From: Planktothricoides sp. SR001
GTDB lineage: Bacteria > Cyanobacteriota > Cyanobacteriia > Cyanobacteriales > Laspinemataceae
NCBI RefSeq assembly: GCF_001276715.1
Contig: NZ_LIUQ01000012.1
Location: 1 to 64,000, forward strand
Direction of reading: 5' to 3'
Length of the DNA stretch: 64,000 bases
In this document: positions 45,674 through 55,663 of the stretch, one piece after another
Layout of the letters: every line of letters begins with the position of its first letter
How positions within the stretch are numbered: the stretch's first letter is position 1
The notes under the pieces: generated by a model
Told to the model about the DNA's origin: nothing
Databases searched by the model: none
Seen by the model: the letters and a program-made list of their open reading frames with translations, nothing else
Translations under genes and position numbers: made by a program

Positions 45674-46543
45674 TTAGCAAGCACCCGTAAAGGGTAAACC
45701 AAATAATCGCCAAACCACAATAATGGTTAAAATTGTCCAAAATAGGGCATTGCCTAAAGCCAGTTGACCGCTGAGGGTCATGTCTAAACCAATTAACCCT
45801 TGAAATAACCACCGATCTAATGGTAGCGTCAACATCCACATTAAGCAAATAAATGCTGCTCCTAACCAGAAAATTATCCAGCCCAGATTACTATTAAAGC
45901 GGGTAAACAAGTTTTCCGTAAATAAAGTGCTTAGTTGGCTGGCTTCTCCAGAGAGATAAATCCCTCGACTGCGAATGGTCGCCGTTTGCAGATCGGAGGA
46001 AACTATATTCCCTAAAACCACCGCATTAATTTTAACATTTTCCTTAATAGCCTGATCGACGATTTCTGGGTTTACGTCAACAATTCCATCGGTGACAATT
46101 AACAGTTCTCGACAATGCTTGAGAATGGTCTTGAGAGAGTTTACCCCTTCTTGAATGGCTAAATTCAGATTAGTTCCTCCCCCTAATTGTTTTTCTAGGC
46201 TAGGATTCTGTAATGCTTGGGTTAACTCATTGTCTACTTCCTGAGTCTTACTATTAAAAGATGTGGTTAATGGTTGGACGTTGCTGGCAAAAGCCAATAT
46301 TTTGATTTTGTTTGGGTTTTTGAGTGCTTCGTTTTGCTGTAAATAGGATTTAATTGCCAGGATTTCTTGTTGTCGCACATAACCCGTGGTACTGCCACTC
46401 AGGTCAAGAGAAATTGCCACCGCTACCGGAGGTCTGCCCCAACTTAATAGCCAACCCAAGACAGCAATGATTAAACAGCCAATCATTAACATTAACGGAA
46501 TTTGAAATAGAGGATATAGCCAGAGTTGACGACGCTGAAGCAT
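45674..46543 (-). CDS. Membrane vWA-domain protein
   Basis: A 289-residue protein. TM1 is about 13-35, then a vWA domain: MIDAS residues DLSGST, Thr in GGGTNL and the Asp in VTDGIVD are all present. Two more hydrophobic segments close it (about 219-241 and 262-282). The vWA domain probably faces one side and binds a partner through a bound divalent metal. It is the second gene of the PBP-vWA-tubulin cluster. Confidence 0.88.
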   Translation of the reverse strand: MLQRRQLWLYPLFQIPLMLMIGCLIIAVLGWLLSWGRPPVAVAISLDLSGSTTGYVRQQEILAIKSYLQQNEALKNPNKIKILAFASNVQPLTTSFNSKTQEVDNELTQALQNPSLEKQLGGGTNLNLAIQEGVNSLKTILKHCRELLIVTDGIVDVNPEIVDQAIKENVKINAVVLGNIVSSDLQTATIRSRGIYLSGEASQLSTLFTENLFTRFNSNLGWIIFWLGAAFICLMWMLTLPLDRWLFQGLIGLDMTLSGQLALGNALFWTILTIIVVWRLFGLPFTGAC

Positions 46544-46555
46544 GATAATTTAGTT

Positions 46556-46760
46556 ATTAGTTATTAGTTATTAGTTGTTGGTTGTTAGTTGGTGGTTGTC
46601 AGAAACCGGGTTTCTTAAAGAAACCCGGTTTCTTTTACAGCGGTTTTCAGATTGGTCAACCAGAAATATCTGTAGGGGCGAAGCATTCCGGCAGATATTT
46701 GTGGTTGAAAACAGATATTTAATGCCGGAATGCTTCGCCCCTACCAATATCTGTGGTCTA
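46556..46760. repeat. Two long hairpins between the PBP and vWA genes
   Basis: AGAAACCGGGTTT (46601-46613) pairs with AAACCCGGTTTCT (46621-46633), and a perfect 22-bp arm GTAGGGGCGAAGCATTCC... (46672-46693) pairs with its complement at 46723-46744. TTATTAG repeats lie beside them. Confidence 0.85.
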
Positions 46761-46845
46761 TTTAATATAAAATCGCTGTATGCTATGTTTTTTGGCCTCT
46801 AGTCTTCCAAAATTACCTTTCCATCTTTGTCCTGCCTCTTGGCTT

Positions 46846-48468
46846 CTACTCGATAGGATCGAACTGATATTTGGAACCAGTTGGGCCAGCGGTTCCGGGA
46901 TTAGCTTTGACTAAAGGAATTTCATTAAAAATATTAAATTCCGTAGCCGTTTTTGTCAGGGTGACACCTTGATTTAACTGTTGACTAATCGCCGCCCGAT
47001 CGCCTGGAAATTGGGTAAAGGCATTGGCTAAGGCATTGGTAGCATCATAGGTTGTGGCAGTGCGCCAACTGACTCTTCCTTGCCAAAGTTTTCCGGCTTG
47101 ACTCGCAAAAGGATCGTTACTTCGCCAGCGCCAAGGTACAGCCAAAACCATTCCCTTAATCGCATCGCCTCCTTGAACCAAAATCTGCGGATTATACATT
47201 TCATCGCTACTAAGTAAAACCAATTGATTTTGATTGGCTTGGGCTAGAGCGATCGCGCGATCGACCTGATTTTTACTTAAGGCTAAAAAGGCAATATTTG
47301 ACCCGGCTTGACGGGCTTTATCGATCTCTGCCGTCGCATCAAACCCTGGAGATAAAATATCCACTTCTTTGACCAAAGTTGCCCCCGCTTTTGACAAAGC
47401 GGAGACTAATTCCCCTTTTAAATCTTGGCTATAACGATTATCGGAATTGTAAAATAATGTCACTTTGGCAGGGCTGTGATTTTTCACCGCATAATTGACT
47501 AAAGTTTCGGCTACTTTTTGCAAATAAGTGGTGAGTATAGTTTTGGTTTGACTCAAGGGAATCGTTTGCACAGTCGATTGGCCTGCATTGGTGGAAATTG
47601 TCGTATTTAAAGGGGACAGTACCGCCAGATTATTTTGCTCATAACGAGTTAAGGCTTGACGACTATTATTGTCCACCCCATGTCCAATCACTCCCAGCAC
47701 ATTTGCGGAAGATTGAATCAGATCCTCAGCCAAAGAATCGGATAAGCTGGCATCTTTTTCATTGACAACCACCACTTCCAATAACCTTCCGGGAATGCTG
47801 GGAACTTGGTTAAATTCCCCTTGGTATTGGGCAACTCCGCGCAGCACTTCTTTGGCTTCATTCACGCGGGTAGTAATCGGCACTACCACTGCCATTGTTA
47901 AGGGATTTCCCGCTTGTTTGGCCTTGGCATTGTTCAGGTAAATTGCCGCTTCTGGGTCATTTTTATCTTTATTTACCGCTTCTTGATATTGTTGAATTGC
48001 CCCCGGCCAATCTTGACTGGCAAATGCCGCCGCTGCTGAGGTTTTTTCCTGGGAATTCCTCCCACCAATAATCAATATTTTCTCCCCTTGACTAATTAAT
48101 TCAGCATTCACCGCTGTTTCACTGACGATCGCCAAAGGATTCACCCCAGAGGTCGGGACTCCGTCAGAATTATTGCCAGAATCATTTTCCACCACCACGG
48201 TGCGATCGCCCCCCCGTTGGCTAAAATACCACCAACTGCCACCACCTAACAGCAGCAAGGCGATCGCCACCAACATCAAAATCGGCAGAGGAAAGTTTCC
48301 TCCCTTTCCTCCATTGGACGAAACCACGGTTTTTGCCGACTGCATGGCCTCCTGGGGCAACCCACAAATGGCACAATCTGGGCCATTATTCTCATAAGGG
48401 GGGTGAGGGCCGGAACAATTGGGATATTGCTGGCCATTTTTCGGCGTCCCATCACAAATCCAACTCAC
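46846..48468 (-). CDS. Membrane-anchored type I periplasmic-binding protein
   Basis: A 540-residue protein. The N-terminus has four cysteines (Cys4, Cys18, Cys32, Cys35; CAICG) of zinc-ribbon type, then one TM (about 62-84). The rest is a LivJ-like branched-chain-amino-acid-type fold (ALTRYEQNNLAVLSPLNTT, KVTLFYNSDNRYSQDL, FLALSKNQVDRAIALA). The tail has GTAGPTGSKYQFDPIE. It is not a free solute-binding protein; it resembles a receptor. It is first in the cluster with the vWA and tubulin-like genes. Confidence 0.85.
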   Translation of the reverse strand: MSWICDGTPKNGQQYPNCSGPHPPYENNGPDCAICGLPQEAMQSAKTVVSSNGGKGGNFPLPILMLVAIALLLLGGGSWWYFSQRGGDRTVVVENDSGNNSDGVPTSGVNPLAIVSETAVNAELISQGEKILIIGGRNSQEKTSAAAAFASQDWPGAIQQYQEAVNKDKNDPEAAIYLNNAKAKQAGNPLTMAVVVPITTRVNEAKEVLRGVAQYQGEFNQVPSIPGRLLEVVVVNEKDASLSDSLAEDLIQSSANVLGVIGHGVDNNSRQALTRYEQNNLAVLSPLNTTISTNAGQSTVQTIPLSQTKTILTTYLQKVAETLVNYAVKNHSPAKVTLFYNSDNRYSQDLKGELVSALSKAGATLVKEVDILSPGFDATAEIDKARQAGSNIAFLALSKNQVDRAIALAQANQNQLVLLSSDEMYNPQILVQGGDAIKGMVLAVPWRWRSNDPFASQAGKLWQGRVSWRTATTYDATNALANAFTQFPGDRAAISQQLNQGVTLTKTATEFNIFNEIPLVKANPGTAGPTGSKYQFDPIE

Positions 48469-48793
48469 TTTGGACTACCTCTCTCGTGACGTTTATTCTA
48501 ACTATTCTAGAATTATCCTCAACCATAAAACCGTAAATTTCGCAATTTCTGGATTCTAATGGCGAATTGCGGAATTACCAGGCGATCGCTTTGTAACAAA
48601 ACGTAATATTCTTCAGAACACAGCCATCAGAAAATCTTTCTGGAGCGACCTGGAGCGACCTGGAGCGACGGTCGAAAATCCCACAAATTGACGAAGTGCG
48701 ATCGTCAGATAGGTCAGAAGGATTTTGAGGCGATCGCCCCTCTTGATTCACCTTTACTAACTCGGCAACTCTTCAGCGGAAAACAACAAACCC
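48469..48793. other. Gap with a 10-bp tandem repeat
   Basis: CTGGAGCGAC is repeated three times (48641-48670) ahead of the GIY-YIG gene. Otherwise nothing notable. Confidence 0.7.
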
Positions 48794-49339
48794 ATGACCA
48801 CTCAAAGCAACCATCCCTCCCTAGGCAGTCTGGAATATTTATCTTACCTAGATCAAGAAGGACAAATCAACAACACCTTTCAAGGTCAAGTCGGAGTTTA
48901 TGCAATTTTTGACCAAAACCAAAAGTTACAATTTATTGGCTATTCTCGCGATATTTATCTCAGTCTCAAACAACACTTAATCCGTAAACCAAATCAATGC
49001 TATTGGTTCAAAGTGCAAACAATTAATCGGCCTAGTCGCACAATCTTAGAAGAAATTCGCGAAAACTGGATTGCCGAAAACGGGTCAACTCCCGTGGGCA
49101 ATTCATCAGAATTAGAACTCTGGACGCAGCCAATTAACGTCAAAACCATGATGCTGGATCGAGAAAAACAAGACTATGAGAAAGCAGCCGGAGATGAACT
49201 CAGCCAAATCAAAGTCTTAAAACAAATTGCTCGACGAGTAGAAGCCGAAATCTTATCGATTTTAGAACAGCGGGGATGCAAAGAACAACTCCGCTTTAAC
49301 CCCAAACTCAAAGAAACAGGATTACTCGATTTAAAGTAA
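48794..49339 (+). CDS. GIY-YIG nuclease-family protein
   Basis: A 181-residue protein with a GIY-YIG-like segment: GVYAIFDQNQKLQFIGYSRD, the GVY and IGY strands, then HLIRKPNQCYWF. The catalytic Tyr and Arg are present; the distal Glu is uncertain. The rest is helical with a Glu/Lys-rich coiled coil. Members of this shape occur widely in cyanobacteria with unknown role. It is divergent from the PBP gene. Confidence 0.8.
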   Translation: MTTQSNHPSLGSLEYLSYLDQEGQINNTFQGQVGVYAIFDQNQKLQFIGYSRDIYLSLKQHLIRKPNQCYWFKVQTINRPSRTILEEIRENWIAENGSTPVGNSSELELWTQPINVKTMMLDREKQDYEKAAGDELSQIKVLKQIARRVEAEILSILEQRGCKEQLRFNPKLKETGLLDLK

Positions 49340-49511
49340 TACCATATTAATGCATTCATTAGGGATTAATCTTGGTAAAAACACGGTGAAATATAGAGAT
49401 TATTTAAATTCTCTATATTTCACCTACCGTCAAAATGGGGTTTGGTTAAATCCAGAATTTCATCAAACAAAAAGTGATTCGTTAAATTAGTCAAAAATTC
49501 GCGCGAGTATA

Positions 49512-50261
49512 TTATGGGGTAATTTCAGCCACAAGCTGAAAAATTATTTCATCGCTACACTCTTCCGCTGATTGATAAACTTCTGACAAGCAATCACCGG
49601 AAATTTGCCTTAAATAGAACTGGATATCTTCCTCCCGTTTCAATGTAGAATCCTTGGATTTCAACGGATGAAAAACTTGTGATTTCTGATATAAATAAAG
49701 AACTCCTAAATATTTTTCCATTTTGACTAAAAGTTCTTGTTCCTGGAAAGGCTTTAGCACGAAATCATCACAACCAATTTGCAAGATTTCCTGGCGATCT
49801 TCCTCAAAAGCACTAGCGGTTAAAGCAATAATTACAATTTTTTGGCTCAGAGGATTAGCCTTAATTCGTTTCGTCGCTTCATAGCCATTCATCACCGGCA
49901 TTTGCATATCCATCCAGATTAAATCCGGTTGCCAAGTTTTCAGGATATCGAGAGCTTCTTGACCATTGGTCGCTTCACGCACTTCCTGAAAACCCCATCT
50001 AGAAAGCATTTTCATTAGTAACAAACGATTTTCCAGTCGATCTTCAACTACAAGAATGCGGTATTGAGGTTGATCCGGCGCTAAACCAACCACCTTGGAG
50101 TATTTTGAAGTAGTAGCGATTTCCGTCAGATCGGCGTTTTCAATCTGAATATCAAACCCAAACGTTGTGTAAGCGCCCCCTTTTGTTCTTTGCAAATAAG
50201 TATCTTTGACCGGAGTGTCTGGGTTGCCAAAATGTTTCAAAGTACATTCTTCATTGTTCAT
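49512..50261 (-). pseudogene. Orphan REC fragment of a broken hybrid kinase
   Basis: The intact frame of 249 codons holds a complete receiver domain (VVEDR pocket, Asp in LIWMDMQMP, LKPF Lys) plus ~70 upstream residues. The stretch GGAYTTFGFDIQIENADLTEIATT matches the end of an HATPase domain in hybrid kinases, so the protein once continued upstream. The preceding ~35 residues (NNEECTLKH...) do not look like any kinase domain. It may still be translated as a small receiver, but is more likely a fragment of the pseudogene running to 52085. Confidence 0.65.
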
Positions 50262-50272
50262 AAACTTATCAG

Positions 50273-51092
50273 TTAAGAATTATCCTGGTTGGGTGGCAAG
50301 AGACGCATCCAACCAGGACTGACAGATTCAGAAGCAAATTCACCACTCCAGTCAGGATTAAAATGATAGATAGCAAAGCGATCGCAGTGCAGAATGGCGC
50401 GTAATTCTTCGGTTGTCACCGAGAAAATTGTCTGAAAATCTAAAGTCTGACGCATTTTTTGAATAATTTTGGCGATCGCCCGTTCTCGGTCGGCAATTTC
50501 TCGCAAAGATTGCTCCGCTAAAGCGCGATCGCGGGATTCAATCGCCCGAGAAATCATATACGCCAAATAACTGATAAAATTTTGTTCCTCAATTTCCCAG
50601 ACTCTTTTTTCACCCGTATGTTATATACAAATGACTCCCTTAATTTCACCCTTTAAATGAATTGGCACATCCAACATAGAACTAATCAATAATGGAGTCA
50701 GATAAGTTTCGGTAAATTCAGTAGTTTTTGGATCCTGCTTGGCATCATAAACCACCATACATTTCTCAGATTCTAAAGCCTGAAAATATTTAGGATAATC
50801 AGAAAAAGACAATTCATATCCTTGACTATGCTGATTGGGAGTTAACTCATAAAGATTGGCACAAAAGCTCGCCGAATTATTCTGGTTATAAAACAAAATA
50901 CTGGCTCTTTCAAGGTTCAAAATTAGGCTAAAAACTTGAGTAATTTCCTGCAATGCCTGCTTTAAATATCCCTGATAAATGCTTTGATTTTTCGCTAACG
51001 ACAGGAGTCCAGACTGCTGCTTGCTTAACCGATATTCACTACAAAGTAGATTTAATCGTCTTTATCACTTTAATTTTACTTGCTAATACTAG
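50273..51092 (-). pseudogene. GAF-domain fragment of the broken hybrid kinase
   Basis: The readable frame starts in RLNLLCSEYRLSKQQ near 51092 and passes into a GAF domain (LNLERASILFYNQNN, DVPIHLKGEIKGVIC). A TAA at about 50620 interrupts GVIC[I*]HTGEKRVWEIEEQ, where relatives have GVICHEHTGEKR. Then a second GAF (SRDRALAEQSLREIADRERAIAKIIQKMRQTLD) is cut short after LLPPNQDNS. No HisKA or HATPase follows. Confidence 0.75.
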
Positions 51093-51099
51093 GTTATTT

Positions 51100-51486
51100 T
51101 TTAATAAATTATTTCTCTTTTTTTGCGCTCTAATATCTAATTAATTTTCAGCATTTAGCCGTTTTTTTCGCCTATTTTTTTCTAATTGTTCTAATTATAT
51201 ACTGAATATTGCGGCAAAAAAAATCAAACTTTTCGGTATTTTAATTTTGGATAATTCGTCGATTGTCTGTAATACAAAAATTGCCAATTACTCTATTTTA
51301 TTTATCTAATAGCGATTGCCAAATATAACTTTTTATTTGGCGTTATTTGATTAACAAATTTTTATAAAATTATTAGCAAAAAATATTAATAATGATAATA
51401 TTTATCAAATAAAATTTGAATATTTTTGGTGGTAAATAGACATTTTTTTTAATTATATATTATATCCCAAAGATGATCTGCCAAAG
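51100..51486. other. Very AT-rich degraded segment
   Basis: About 390 nt of A/T runs between two pieces of the same kinase pseudogene. No reading frame of more than a few dozen codons survives. Confidence 0.7.
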
Positions 51487-52085
51487 CACAGCCCAAATTA
51501 CTAAAGGTTTTAATCGCTCTGTCGGGTTTTATATGGCTTCATAAACCATCGCATAGGACACATCAATATCTTGATCTAGATGAGTGACCAAAGCGGAAAA
51601 AAATTCACTTACCGTTGCAGTTACCAACACAATATTTTTTAGGGTGTTTTCTGTTCCCAGGCGTTCCCCAATTTATTTTTGCATTTCTTGGTTTAATTGA
51701 TCTAATTGTTCAGGATTTTTTAAAGCTAAAAATTTTGCCAGTAAATCTACCATTTTTAAAGCTGTATAGCAAAACACTAAAGCGGTGATAGATCGCTCAA
51801 ATTTTGACCGCCAATAAGCGGGATGCCACAATGTCCAAATATCCAATAAATATCCGATGCCACAGCAAACAATAAAAGCGCCTACTAAGTAGAAAAATCC
51901 AAAAAAAGCAGATCCTGGCGTTTGATCGCGAAATAGATTAACAATGCCGAAATCGAAAAATAAGCCAGGGCGATTAGGAAGTCGCTGGTTACATGAAGCC
52001 AAACTAAAGGGGGTTGCCACAGGAAGCTGTAACCGTGAGGCATATATTGACTAGGGGAAAAGATGGTTTTGAGAATTTGCCACAT
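51487..52085 (-). pseudogene. N-terminal fragment of a hybrid kinase (ethylene-receptor-like membrane domain plus GAF start)
   Basis: MWQILKTIFSPSQYMPHGYSFLWQPPLVWLHVTSDFLIALAYFSI starts the typical three-TM domain of cyanobacterial hybrid kinases. A frame change near 51885-51900 switches to FFGFFYLVGAFIVCCGIGYLLDIWTLWHPAYW. LNQEMQK is followed by TAA where IGERLGTENTLKN continues in frame. A GAF start (TATVSEFFSALVTHLDQD) then ends in another stop. It is the upstream part of the decayed gene whose later pieces lie at 49512-51092. Confidence 0.75.
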
Positions 52086-52584
52086 TTTCTTGCCGATTGA
52101 TTATGGGATTTTAAAAAAACGAGAATTAATTGCTATGATACCTTTGAATTATACGTGAAAACTATTTTTTTTTTGCCAAAACATTAATTCATCGTCACTT
52201 GAAGGGGATTAGGGTGAGTCAAATTATCGGAAAAAATTACTTGAGCATCCGGGAGGTTTGTTTATCCTAAATAGAGATTATTAGCTCTTTGTCAGGATCT
52301 CAGCCCTGCAAATCTTTTGCGATCGCGCTGATTTTTCTTCCCCTAGGGTTTGGCCACGATGAAATTTTTTGCCGATAGGATATAATTACTATATTCTATA
52401 TTAGATCCATGATGGATGAGTAGGCAAAAGCCCAACCTAAATTTATTAATTTATCTTGGAGCCAATGTTTGACGTAATTTTCCGCAGCCAGCCACTCCCG
52501 GCACTCCCCCTTTATGCCCCTTTATGTTAGATATTGGTTAGCTCATGGAAATCAGTTAATTTGAATGATTGGAGGAATATCCTT
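52086..52584. other. Gap between pseudogene and ABC permease
   Basis: About 500 nt, AT-rich, with one HIP1-like site and no convincing gene. A TTG-started extension of the permease frame begins at 52534 but is rejected as the start. Confidence 0.6.
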
Positions 52585-53358
52585 GTGAATTTTTCGAGAA
52601 TTTTGGCGATCGCTGTCAATGTGTTTTGGGAAGTGATGCGGGAACGAGTCCTTTATCTGATTGCTTTGTTTGCGATATTTTTATTCGGCACTTTGCGACT
52701 GTTGCGAGAATTTGCCCTGGGAACCGAGTATAAAATTATCACCGATTTAGGAATTGCCGGGATTGGGGTAATCGGCTTAATTGTGGCAATTTTTGTCGGC
52801 ACTGGCATGATTAACAAAGAAATTGAAAAACGCACGGTTTTAGTCCTGTTAGCTAAACCCATTAGCCGCGCCGATCTGATTGTAGGCAAATATCTCGGAC
52901 TCTCTGGAATTCTGGCAATTCTGATCTTTTTTACCAGTCTGATTTATCTGAGTTTTTTGAGCTTAAATCGAGTAGAATATCCGTTAGGCAGCATTTTAGT
53001 CGCCTTATTTTTTATCTTTTTAGAACTGTCTTTACTCACCGCCGTAGCCATGCTTTTGGGGGTGTTTACCAGTTCTTTGTTAGCTACCCTACTCAGTGTT
53101 GGGGTTTATGTGATGGGACACTTGAGTCCTGATATTATTAAGGCTGGGGAACTGAGTGAAAATCCGGCTTTGATCGGTTTTACTCGAAACTTATACTTAA
53201 TTTTACCAGATTTGACCAAGCTAGATTTAAAAAATCAAGCCGTCTATGGTCTATTACCTGACTTGAATACCTTGCTATTTAATGGGATTTATGCTGTAAT
53301 TTATATTATCCTATTGTTGGCGATCGCTAACTTGATTTTTCGCCAAAAAGAATTTTAA
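52585..53358 (+). CDS. ABC-2 type transporter permease
   Basis: A 257-residue integral membrane protein with six hydrophobic segments, KRTVLVLLAKPISRADLIVGKYLGL between TM2 and TM3 (the ABC-2 coupling motif) and a C-terminal TM near FNGIYAVIYIILLLAIANLIF. The GTG at 52585 is chosen because TTGGAGGAAT lies 9 nt before it; a TTG 17 codons upstream has no ribosome site. No ATP-binding subunit gene is adjacent, so its partner is encoded elsewhere. Substrate unknown. Confidence 0.85.
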   Translation: MNFSRILAIAVNVFWEVMRERVLYLIALFAIFLFGTLRLLREFALGTEYKIITDLGIAGIGVIGLIVAIFVGTGMINKEIEKRTVLVLLAKPISRADLIVGKYLGLSGILAILIFFTSLIYLSFLSLNRVEYPLGSILVALFFIFLELSLLTAVAMLLGVFTSSLLATLLSVGVYVMGHLSPDIIKAGELSENPALIGFTRNLYLILPDLTKLDLKNQAVYGLLPDLNTLLFNGIYAVIYIILLLAIANLIFRQKEF

Positions 53359-53436
53359 CCTTGGCGACAGCCGAAAAATTGTTTTTTGGGTTTTTTTGTT
53401 TTTTTGTAGAGAAGCATAGTAGAGAAGCATAGAGTG

Positions 53437-54255
53437 ATGGAAAAACTGAAGCAACTAAAAAATATATTTGCGGAAATGGAGCGAGCATTAATTGCTTATT
53501 CCGGTGGAATTGATAGTACCTTAGTCGCCAAAGTTGCTTATGATGTCCTGGGCGATCGCGCTTTAGCGGTAACGGCGGTTTCGGCTTCATTATTGCCCGA
53601 AGATTTAGAAGATGCCCGCATTCAAGCAGCGGATATTGGCATTCACCATGAAGAAATTGCCACCCATGAAATGGCCAATCCTAACTACACCTCTAACCCA
53701 GTAAATCGCTGCTACTTTTGCAAAAGTGAACTGCATGATACCTTAAAAACCTTAGCCCTGCAACGGGGTTATCCTTATGTAGTGGATGGAGTGAATGCGG
53801 ATGATTTACAAGATTATCGTCCGGGGATTCAAGCCGCCAAAGAAAGAGGGGCGCGATCGCCTTTAGCGGAAGTGGGCATTACTAAATTAGAAGTCCGACA
53901 AATAGCGAAAGAATTGGGTTTACCGTGGTGGGATAAACCCGCCCAACCTTGCCTCAGTTCCCGCTTTCCTTATGGAGAAGAAATCACCATAGCCAAATTG
54001 CAGCGAGTCGGTCGTAGCGAACATTATTTACGCCAGTTAGGATTAAAAAATCTGCGGGTTCGTTCAGCGGGGGATACAGCCAAAATTGAATTACCCCCTG
54101 AAGAAATTAAACCGTTTATTTTAACCACCGATTTACCCCAACTGGTGGCAACCCTTCAAGAATTTGGCTTTGTTTATGTCACCCTTGATTTAGAAGGATA
54201 TCGTAGTGGTAAATTAAATCAGGTTTTACCTCCAGAAGTCTTGGCCAATCCGTAA
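53437..54255 (+). CDS. larE: ATP-dependent sacrificial sulfur transferase LarE-like
   Basis: A 272-residue PP-loop ATPase of the LarE family: AYSGGIDSTLVAK is the PP-loop, NPVNRCYFCKSELH carries two cysteines and the C-terminal CLSSRFPYGEEI carries the conserved sulfur-donor Cys. In lactobacilli LarE donates sulfur to the pincer nickel cofactor of lactate racemase. No larB or larC gene is adjacent, and cyanobacterial LarE proteins may have a wider sulfur role. The ATG at 53437 is used; the GTG three bases before it is possible. Confidence 0.82.
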   Translation: MEKLKQLKNIFAEMERALIAYSGGIDSTLVAKVAYDVLGDRALAVTAVSASLLPEDLEDARIQAADIGIHHEEIATHEMANPNYTSNPVNRCYFCKSELHDTLKTLALQRGYPYVVDGVNADDLQDYRPGIQAAKERGARSPLAEVGITKLEVRQIAKELGLPWWDKPAQPCLSSRFPYGEEITIAKLQRVGRSEHYLRQLGLKNLRVRSAGDTAKIELPPEEIKPFILTTDLPQLVATLQEFGFVYVTLDLEGYRSGKLNQVLPPEVLANP

Positions 54256-54311
54256 ATTAAATAACTTTAAATAACTTTAAATAACTGGCGATCGCCCCAA
54301 CCCCGATTGGC

Positions 54312-54444
54312 GGATCTCTCCTTGATCCCCCCTGAAAAAAGGGGGGGGCTTTTGAGATGTTTCCAGAATAGACCTCTGGCTTTCATAACGGATCTCCCCT
54401 TGATCCCCCCTGAAAAAGGGGGGCTTTTAAGATGTTTCCAGAAT
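54312..54444. repeat. Tandem ~78-bp repeat with palindromes between convergent larE and aroB
   Basis: Two copies of GGATCT(C/T)(T/C)CCTTGATCCCCCC...GATGTTTCCAGAAT (54312-54369 and 54390-54444). Each contains a C6/G6 palindrome around TGAAAAA. The second copy abuts the aroB stop, so it probably terminates both genes. Confidence 0.8.
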
Positions 54445-55572
54445 CTAATACATCTTACTCAACACTTCTCGAATCGTATCCGCAGAAACTCGATCCGTAA
54501 TCGTCACCGCCCCGATCGCCGTCGGCAAAACAAACCGGACTTTCCCCGCTTTCACCTTCTTATCCATTTGCAGACTATCTAAAATAGCCTCAATTTCCAA
54601 ACCCTGGGGTAACTTTGTGGGTAATCCCGCTTTCGCAATCAAAGCCAACTGACGGCGATCGCACAGTTCATCCCAAAGGCCCAAAGCCACCGCTAACCGA
54701 CTAGCTGCCACCATCCCAATGCCCACCGCTTCACCGTGAATCACCACCGTATAGCCGGTTAAGCTTTCCACCGCGTGACCAATGGTATGACCATAATTCA
54801 AAATTGCCCGCAGTCCCGCTTCTTTCTCGTCTTTGCCCACCACATCCGCTTTACTTTGACAAGACCGGACTAAAATATCTTGCAGCAAGCTTTCTCCCAA
54901 ATAGCCCAACTCGTCGAGGCGTTCTACCGCTTCCATCCGCGCAAATAATTCCGCATCCCAAATCACCCCATATTTAATCACTTCCGCCATCCCCGCCCGA
55001 AACTCGCGCACCGGCAGGGTTTGCAGCACCAAAGGGTCAATTAAAACTAAACGCGGTTGATAAAAAGCACCGATGAGATTTTTGCCTTGAGGATGGTTCA
55101 CCCCAGTTTTGCCGCCAATGGAAGCATCCACCATTGCCAACAGGGTGGTGGGGACTTGGACAAAGTTAATCCCCCGTAACCAAGTGGCTGCCGCAAATCC
55201 AGTCATATCGCCAATCACCCCGCCACCGAGAGCAACCATTGTGGAAGAACGTTCCAGGCGATTTTCTAGGGCAGTATCATAAATTTTTTGAATAGTTGCC
55301 AGAGTTTTATATTCTTCTCCGTCCGGGAGAATGCAGCGAAACACTTCAAATCCGGCAGACTCCAAAGAGGCGATCGCCCTTGCCCCGTAATGGTCAAACA
55401 CCACGGGATTGGACACCAGCAGCACTTTTTTGCCTAATTTGCCTAACTTCTGACCCCCAGAGAGTCCCTCGGAGAGTCCCTGCGTTGTTGCCCCCAGTTC
55501 GTCCAAGGTGTTATGGCCGATCGCGATTTGATAGGAATTTTCCGGCAGCGCTACATCAATGACAGACCCCAT
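54445..55572 (-). CDS. aroB: 3-dehydroquinate synthase
   Basis: A 375-residue enzyme of the shikimate pathway. Motifs: [27 protein letters not shown] (NAD loop), [24 protein letters not shown] and HGEAVGIGM (metal His residues). Length matches the family. The N-terminal [19 protein letters not shown] is intact. Start ATG at 55570-55572. The gene is divergent from the petL-like gene. Confidence 0.97.
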   Translation of the reverse strand: MGSVIDVALPENSYQIAIGHNTLDELGATTQGLSEGLSGGQKLGKLGKKVLLVSNPVVFDHYGARAIASLESAGFEVFRCILPDGEEYKTLATIQKIYDTALENRLERSSTMVALGGGVIGDMTGFAAATWLRGINFVQVPTTLLAMVDASIGGKTGVNHPQGKNLIGAFYQPRLVLIDPLVLQTLPVREFRAGMAEVIKYGVIWDAELFARMEAVERLDELGYLGESLLQDILVRSCQSKADVVGKDEKEAGLRAILNYGHTIGHAVESLTGYTVVIHGEAVGIGMVAASRLAVALGLWDELCDRRQLALIAKAGLPTKLPQGLEIEAILDSLQMDKKVKAGKVRFVLPTAIGAVTITDRVSADTIREVLSKMY

Positions 55573-55663
55573 GACTCAGACCCTCGAAACAAGCATTAAT
55601 CGGCTTAATTGTATCGCAGTATGTTTCAATATTAGAACCATGTTGTTAATTGGAGAAACTTAA

